From Flavobacteriales bacterium (GTDB lineage Bacteria > Bacteroidota > Bacteroidia > CAIKAF01): a DNA stretch of 38,181 nucleotides. The notes beneath the pieces are model-generated. The model ran no database searches, was not told the DNA's origin, and saw nothing but the letters and a program-made list of their open reading frames with translations. Numbering within the stretch: position 1 is the first letter of the stretch; the number at the start of each line of letters is the position of its first letter. Position numbers and translations under genes: made by a program. Positions 34,970 to 38,181 of the stretch are shown piece by piece. Location: positions 1 through 38,181 of the forward strand of contig JAOABX010000017.1 of assembly GCA_026418175.1 (NCBI GenBank), given 5' to 3'.

Positions 34970-35374
34970 ATGAAACTGATCGTTAAAATAATACTAATTG
35001 CAGCCCTATGCATTGCCGGATTGATGTTCTTCCCTTGGTACACTATCATGGCTGTTCCTTTTGTGTTGAATCTTTTCATTAAAACAAATGGCGCCGGTGC
35101 ATTTTTTAGCGGGTTTGTACCCGTAGCAATCATTTGGCTGATTCAGTCAATTCTTATTCATACAAGTACCGAAGGAATTCTTACATCAAAAATTGCTTCT
35201 GTTTTACCCTTAGGAGGAAGTGCCGGAGCATTGATAGTGCTAACAGCATTGCTGGGAGGGATATCCGCCGGATTGGCCGGATATACCGGGAATGCCCTTA
35301 GAAACATAATTATCTCTCCGAACAAAAAGAAAAAAAGCCGATACGGAAGACCTGATTACATGTACCGTTCATGA
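34970..35374 (+). CDS. Small polytopic membrane protein, unknown function
   Basis: 134 residues with about four hydrophobic segments ('IILIAALCIAGLMFFPWYTI', 'AGAFFSGFVPVAIIWLIQSI', 'VLPLGGSAGALIVLTALLGG', then a Gly/Ala-rich helix). It ends in a basic tail ('NKKKKSRYGRPDYMYRS') that is likely cytosolic. I recognise no family. It begins 1 nt after the acylase gene and its stop overlaps the kdsD start (ATGA), so it is translationally coupled to Kdo synthesis. A role in the envelope is plausible but unproven. Confidence 0.75.
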   Translation: MKLIVKIILIAALCIAGLMFFPWYTIMAVPFVLNLFIKTNGAGAFFSGFVPVAIIWLIQSILIHTSTEGILTSKIASVLPLGGSAGALIVLTALLGGISAGLAGYTGNALRNIIISPNKKKKSRYGRPDYMYRS

Positions 35375-36333
35375 GTGATGTAGAAAAAACCATCAGTCGC
35401 TTTCAAAAAGCCATGCTTATTGAAAGCGATGCTATTAAAGTTGCTGCCCAAAGGGTAGGAGAAGAAGTGCATCATGCAGTTCAAACTATTTTAAAGAGTT
35501 CTGGAAAAGTTGTAGTAAGCGGCGTAGGCAAATCGGGCATTATAGCGCGTAAGATAGCTGCTACATTTTCCAGCACCGGCACTCCTGCCATGTTTTTGCA
35601 TGCAGGAGAGGCATTTCATGGAGATTTAGGGGTTTGTCATCCGGGAGATGTGGCATTGCTTATTTCTCATTCGGGGACTACGGTAGAGCTGGTACGCCTT
35701 ATCCCGATTTTAAAGGCTATGCAGTTGAAAGTAATTGCTATCGTAGGAAATATTCAATCCCCGATTGCCCGCGATGTTAATATTGTACTGAATGCAGGGG
35801 TTAGTTGTGAAGCTGATCCGCTGAATATGGTTCCAACTTCAAGTAGTACATTAGCCTTAGCCATGGGCGATGCCCTGGCCGTTTGCTTGATGGAAGCAAG
35901 AAATTTTTCACGCGATGATTTTGCAAAGTTTCATCCGGGAGGACAGCTTGGCAAAAATTTATTGTACAAAGTACACCAGGTAATGCATCCGTTAGAAAAA
36001 GTAGCCCGAGTAACTCCGAATACTCCCATAAAAGAAGTTATTATTGCCATGACACATTTTCCGCTGGGTGCTGCTTGTGTTGTAAATGAGCAAAATCAAC
36101 TGGTGGGGTTGATAACTGATGGTGATATACGAAGAAAACTCGGCGAGTGGGATGAGATTTCTGGAAAAACCGCAGCAGATGCAATGACTCAATATCCATC
36201 TACCATTTCGAGAGATGAAACTTTGATTCAGGCCATAGAAATGATGGAAAATCGTAAATCAGCAATTTCAGTTTTACCAGTTGTTCAAAACGGCATTTTG
36301 GAAGGCCTTATTCGTATTCACGATGTTTATTAA
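35371..36333 (+). CDS. kdsD: D-arabinose 5-phosphate isomerase (KdsD/KpsF)
   Basis: 320 residues. It converts ribulose 5-phosphate to arabinose 5-phosphate, the first committed step to Kdo. An N-terminal SIS domain ('VVSGVGKSGIIARKIAATFS', 'ALLISHSGTTVELVRL', about 40-175) is followed by two CBS domains ('VMHPLEKVARVTPNTPIKEV' onward, and 'AMTQYPSTISRDETLIQAIE' onward). The active-site stretch 'HAGEAFHGDLG' and the 'KFHPGGQLGK' linker are typical. The length matches E. coli KdsD. kdsA follows 15 nt later, so two successive Kdo enzymes are co-transcribed. Confidence 0.95.
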   Translation: MSDVEKTISRFQKAMLIESDAIKVAAQRVGEEVHHAVQTILKSSGKVVVSGVGKSGIIARKIAATFSSTGTPAMFLHAGEAFHGDLGVCHPGDVALLISHSGTTVELVRLIPILKAMQLKVIAIVGNIQSPIARDVNIVLNAGVSCEADPLNMVPTSSSTLALAMGDALAVCLMEARNFSRDDFAKFHPGGQLGKNLLYKVHQVMHPLEKVARVTPNTPIKEVIIAMTHFPLGAACVVNEQNQLVGLITDGDIRRKLGEWDEISGKTAADAMTQYPSTISRDETLIQAIEMMENRKSAISVLPVVQNGILEGLIRIHDVY

Positions 36334-36348
36334 AAATAAAAATTATTT

Positions 36349-37155
36349 ATGAATTCCATGTTTCTTCATCCATATGTTACCTGGAGCAGTGATAAAAAAC
36401 TGCTGATTGCTGGCCCCTGTGTGGTAGAAAGCAGGGAGCTATGCCTTCATGTTGCCACGTACATGAAAACATTGGCTGAAGAGCTTGGATATACCTATGT
36501 TTTCAAGGCTTCTTACGATAAGGCCAATCGAACCTCTGCTCACTCTTTTCGGAGTATTGGTTTTGATGAATCCCTAAAAATACTTGAAGAAATAAGCCGT
36601 TCAATGCAAATTCCGGTTATTACCGATGTACATGAATCGAATGAAGTACCTGCTGTGGCACAGGCTGTGGATATGCTTCAAATACCTGCATTTTTATGCA
36701 GGCAAACTTCGTTATTGCTGGCTGCCGGTGCAACCGGTAAACCAGTAAATATTAAAAAAGGTCAATTCATGGCTCCTGCTGACATGCAATTTGCTGTAGA
36801 AAAAGTTAAATCTACCCGAAATAATCAGGTGTTTTTAACCGAACGGGGAACTTTTTTTGGATATAATAATTTAGTAGTTGATTTTCGCTCAATACCAGAA
36901 ATGAGAAAATACGCTCCTGTAATTTTTGATGTTACTCATAGCATACAGCAACCAGGAGCATTGGGTGGAAAAAGTGGTGGAAATCGAGCAATGGCACCCT
37001 ATCTTGCCAGAGCCGCTGCTGCAGTTGGGGTAGATGGATTTTTTATTGAAACACACCCGGAGCCTGACAAGGCACTCAGTGATGGCCCCAACATGATACC
37101 GCTTCACGAAATAAAAAAAATGTTAATCGATTTGATGGAAATATCAAAATGCTGA
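36349..37155 (+). CDS. kdsA: 3-deoxy-8-phosphooctulonate synthase (metal-dependent type)
   Basis: 268 residues. It condenses phosphoenolpyruvate with arabinose 5-phosphate to Kdo 8-phosphate. 'LLIAGPCVVESREL' (18-31), 'FKASYDKANRTS' (52-63), 'TERGTFFGYNNLVVDFRS' and 'VTHSIQQPGA' are family motifs. Cys24, His197, Glu234 and Asp245 align by motif with the four metal ligands of the Aquifex enzyme; the metal-independent E. coli enzyme has Asn in place of the Cys. It directly follows kdsD, the enzyme that supplies one substrate. Cytosolic. Confidence 0.95.
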   Translation: MNSMFLHPYVTWSSDKKLLIAGPCVVESRELCLHVATYMKTLAEELGYTYVFKASYDKANRTSAHSFRSIGFDESLKILEEISRSMQIPVITDVHESNEVPAVAQAVDMLQIPAFLCRQTSLLLAAGATGKPVNIKKGQFMAPADMQFAVEKVKSTRNNQVFLTERGTFFGYNNLVVDFRSIPEMRKYAPVIFDVTHSIQQPGALGGKSGGNRAMAPYLARAAAAVGVDGFFIETHPEPDKALSDGPNMIPLHEIKKMLIDLMEISKC

Positions 37156-37172
37156 ACTTACCTCATATTTCT

Positions 37173-37180
37173 TATATTTG
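37173..37180 (+). promoter_or_regulatory. -7 box of guaB
   Basis: TATATTTG, a full TAnnTTTG match, 27 nt before the guaB ATG. A CTG at 37152-37154 lies 18 nt upstream and could stand in for the -33 TTG. Confidence 0.45.
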
Positions 37181-37207
37181 CACGCAATTTAACAATTGCA
37201 TTTTTTT

Positions 37208-38181
37208 ATGAATCCACTAGATTACAAGTTTGTGGGTGAAGGTCTTACATTTGATGATGTGCTGGTTGTTCCGGCTTATTCAGAAGTACTTCCTAACCAG
37301 GTGAATGTTTCTACCCGATTTACCAAAAATATCCGAATCAATGTGCCGGTATGTTCTGCAGCAATGGATACGGTTACAGAGGCCGATTTGGCTATAGCTA
37401 TAGCTCAGGAAGGCGGAATTGGCGTGCTTCATAAAAATATGACCATTGATGAACAGGCTAAAATGGTGCGTAAGGTAAAACGCGCTGAAAGTGGCATGAT
37501 CATCGATCCGGTAACATTGAATGCCAATGCTCATGTTTGCGATGCACTTAACTTAATGCGTGAATATAAAATAGGAGGAATTCCAGTAGTTGATGATGCA
37601 GGGAAATTGGTAGGAATTGTGACCAATCGAGATCTGCGATTTGAGAAAAATCTCCTTCGTCCTATCAACGAAGTAATGACCAGCGAAAATTTGATTACCA
37701 CTAATACAATTCCAGATTTATATAAAGCAGAAGAGATTTTACAAGAATATAAAATTGAAAAATTGCCAGTTGTAGATAAGGATAATAAATTGATAGGCCT
37801 TATCACATATAAGGATATTATAAAGATGAAAGAAAGGCCCAATGCATCCAAAGATGAATTAGGGCGATTACGTGTTGCCGCAGCCGTAGGAGTTGGAAGA
37901 GATACGTTTGCCCGTATGGAAGCTTTGGTATCTGTGGGGGTTGATGCCATTGTCATTGATACAGCGCATGGCCATTCTAAAGGTGTAATTGAAATTGTAA
38001 AACAAGCCAGAGTAAAATTTCCTTCGTTGCAAATTGTTGCAGGTAATATTGCTACCGGTGAGGCTGCCGTGGCACTAGCCGAAGCCGGAGTAGATGCCGT
38101 AAAAGTGGGGATTGGCCCAGGTTCAATTTGTACTACTCGTATTGTAGCAGGGATTGGGGTTCCGCAGCTCAGTGCAGTAAT
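37208..38181 (+). CDS. guaB: IMP dehydrogenase, N-terminal two thirds (cut by window edge)
   Basis: I translated this by hand; 324 codons are open to the window end. The enzyme oxidises IMP to XMP with NAD+, the entry to guanine nucleotides. It opens '[20 protein letters not shown]', the usual GuaB start. A CBS-domain pair lies at about residues 95-215 ('[20 protein letters not shown]', '[20 protein letters not shown]'). The catalytic loop '[11 protein letters not shown]' places the nucleophile at Cys308, close to Cys305 of E. coli. A start at the ATG at 37208 fits both family N-terminus and promoter distance. The C-terminal flap lies outside the window. Confidence 0.96.
   Translation, partial: MNPLDYKFVGEGLTFDDVLVVPAYSEVLPNQVNVSTRFTKNIRINVPVCSAAMDTVTEADLAIAIAQEGGIGVLHKNMTIDEQAKMVRKVKRAESGMIIDPVTLNANAHVCDALNLMREYKIGGIPVVDDAGKLVGIVTNRDLRFEKNLLRPINEVMTSENLITTNTIPDLYKAEEILQEYKIEKLPVVDKDNKLIGLITYKDIIKMKERPNASKDELGRLRVAAAVGVGRDTFARMEALVSVGVDAIVIDTAHGHSKGVIEIVKQARVKFPSLQIVAGNIATGEAAVALAEAGVDAVKVGIGPGSICTTRIVAGIGVPQLSAV

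Overview
The window is AT-rich and comes from a member of the Bacteroidota. Several things point that way. Start codons lack an obvious Shine-Dalgarno sequence. At least ten starts have a Bacteroidota-type -7 box (TAnnTTTG) close upstream. A large secreted protein carries a gliding-motility/type IX secretion (T9SS) type-B C-terminal domain, and a complete moxR-DUF58-bat operon is present. The lineage cannot be fixed from the sequence alone; an aerobic or aerotolerant, chitinophage- or saprospira-like relative would fit. The enzymes of Kdo synthesis (kdsD, kdsA) show a Gram-negative envelope.

Layout. 1-370 (-): 5' part of an AsmA-like gene. 536-6262 (+): tripartite RND efflux operon (lipoprotein adaptor, inner-membrane pump, outer-membrane factor). 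6413-8940 (-): frameshifted T9SS-exported glycine-rich/PKD adhesin-like protein. 9116-13591 (+): tight operon purB, MsbA-type ABC exporter, Cys/Met-metabolism PLP lyase. 13596-14183 (-): predicted small outer-membrane beta-barrel. 14184-14828: gene-free AT-rich stretch. 14829-14902 (-): tRNA-Asp(GTC) with a good promoter. 15129-17086 (+): small coiled-coil protein overlapping a UbiB/ABC1-type kinase. 17181-20261 (-): TrkH-type K+ transporter and class I aminotransferase. 20394-21967 (+): membrane-anchored protein of unknown function and di-heme cytochrome c peroxidase. 21954-30685 (-): nine-gene Bat operon (moxR, DUF58, BatD-like, batA, batB, batC, batD, batE, phosphoesterase). 30805-31419 (-): DUF445 protein. 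31575-32501 (+): alpha/beta hydrolase. 32560-36333 (+): penicillin-acylase-family hydrolase, small membrane protein, kdsD; then kdsA to 37155. 37208 to the window end (+): guaB, truncated.

How the genes work together. Most are housekeeping or envelope functions. The RND pump, the MsbA-type flippase, Kdo synthesis and the AsmA-like protein all serve the outer membrane. The Bat operon is the largest coherent system: an AAA+ MoxR ATPase, three VWA-type proteins with MIDAS motifs, two TPR proteins and two BatD-like membrane proteins. By visual comparison it looks built from three paralogous pairs.

I found no convincing new defence system, phage, transposon or CRISPR array. The least-explained items are the small coiled-coil partner of the UbiB-type kinase, the BatD-like protein, the frameshifted ALK/LTK-type glycine-rich protein, the membrane protein fused by overlap to kdsD, and the membrane-anchored protein before the peroxidase.
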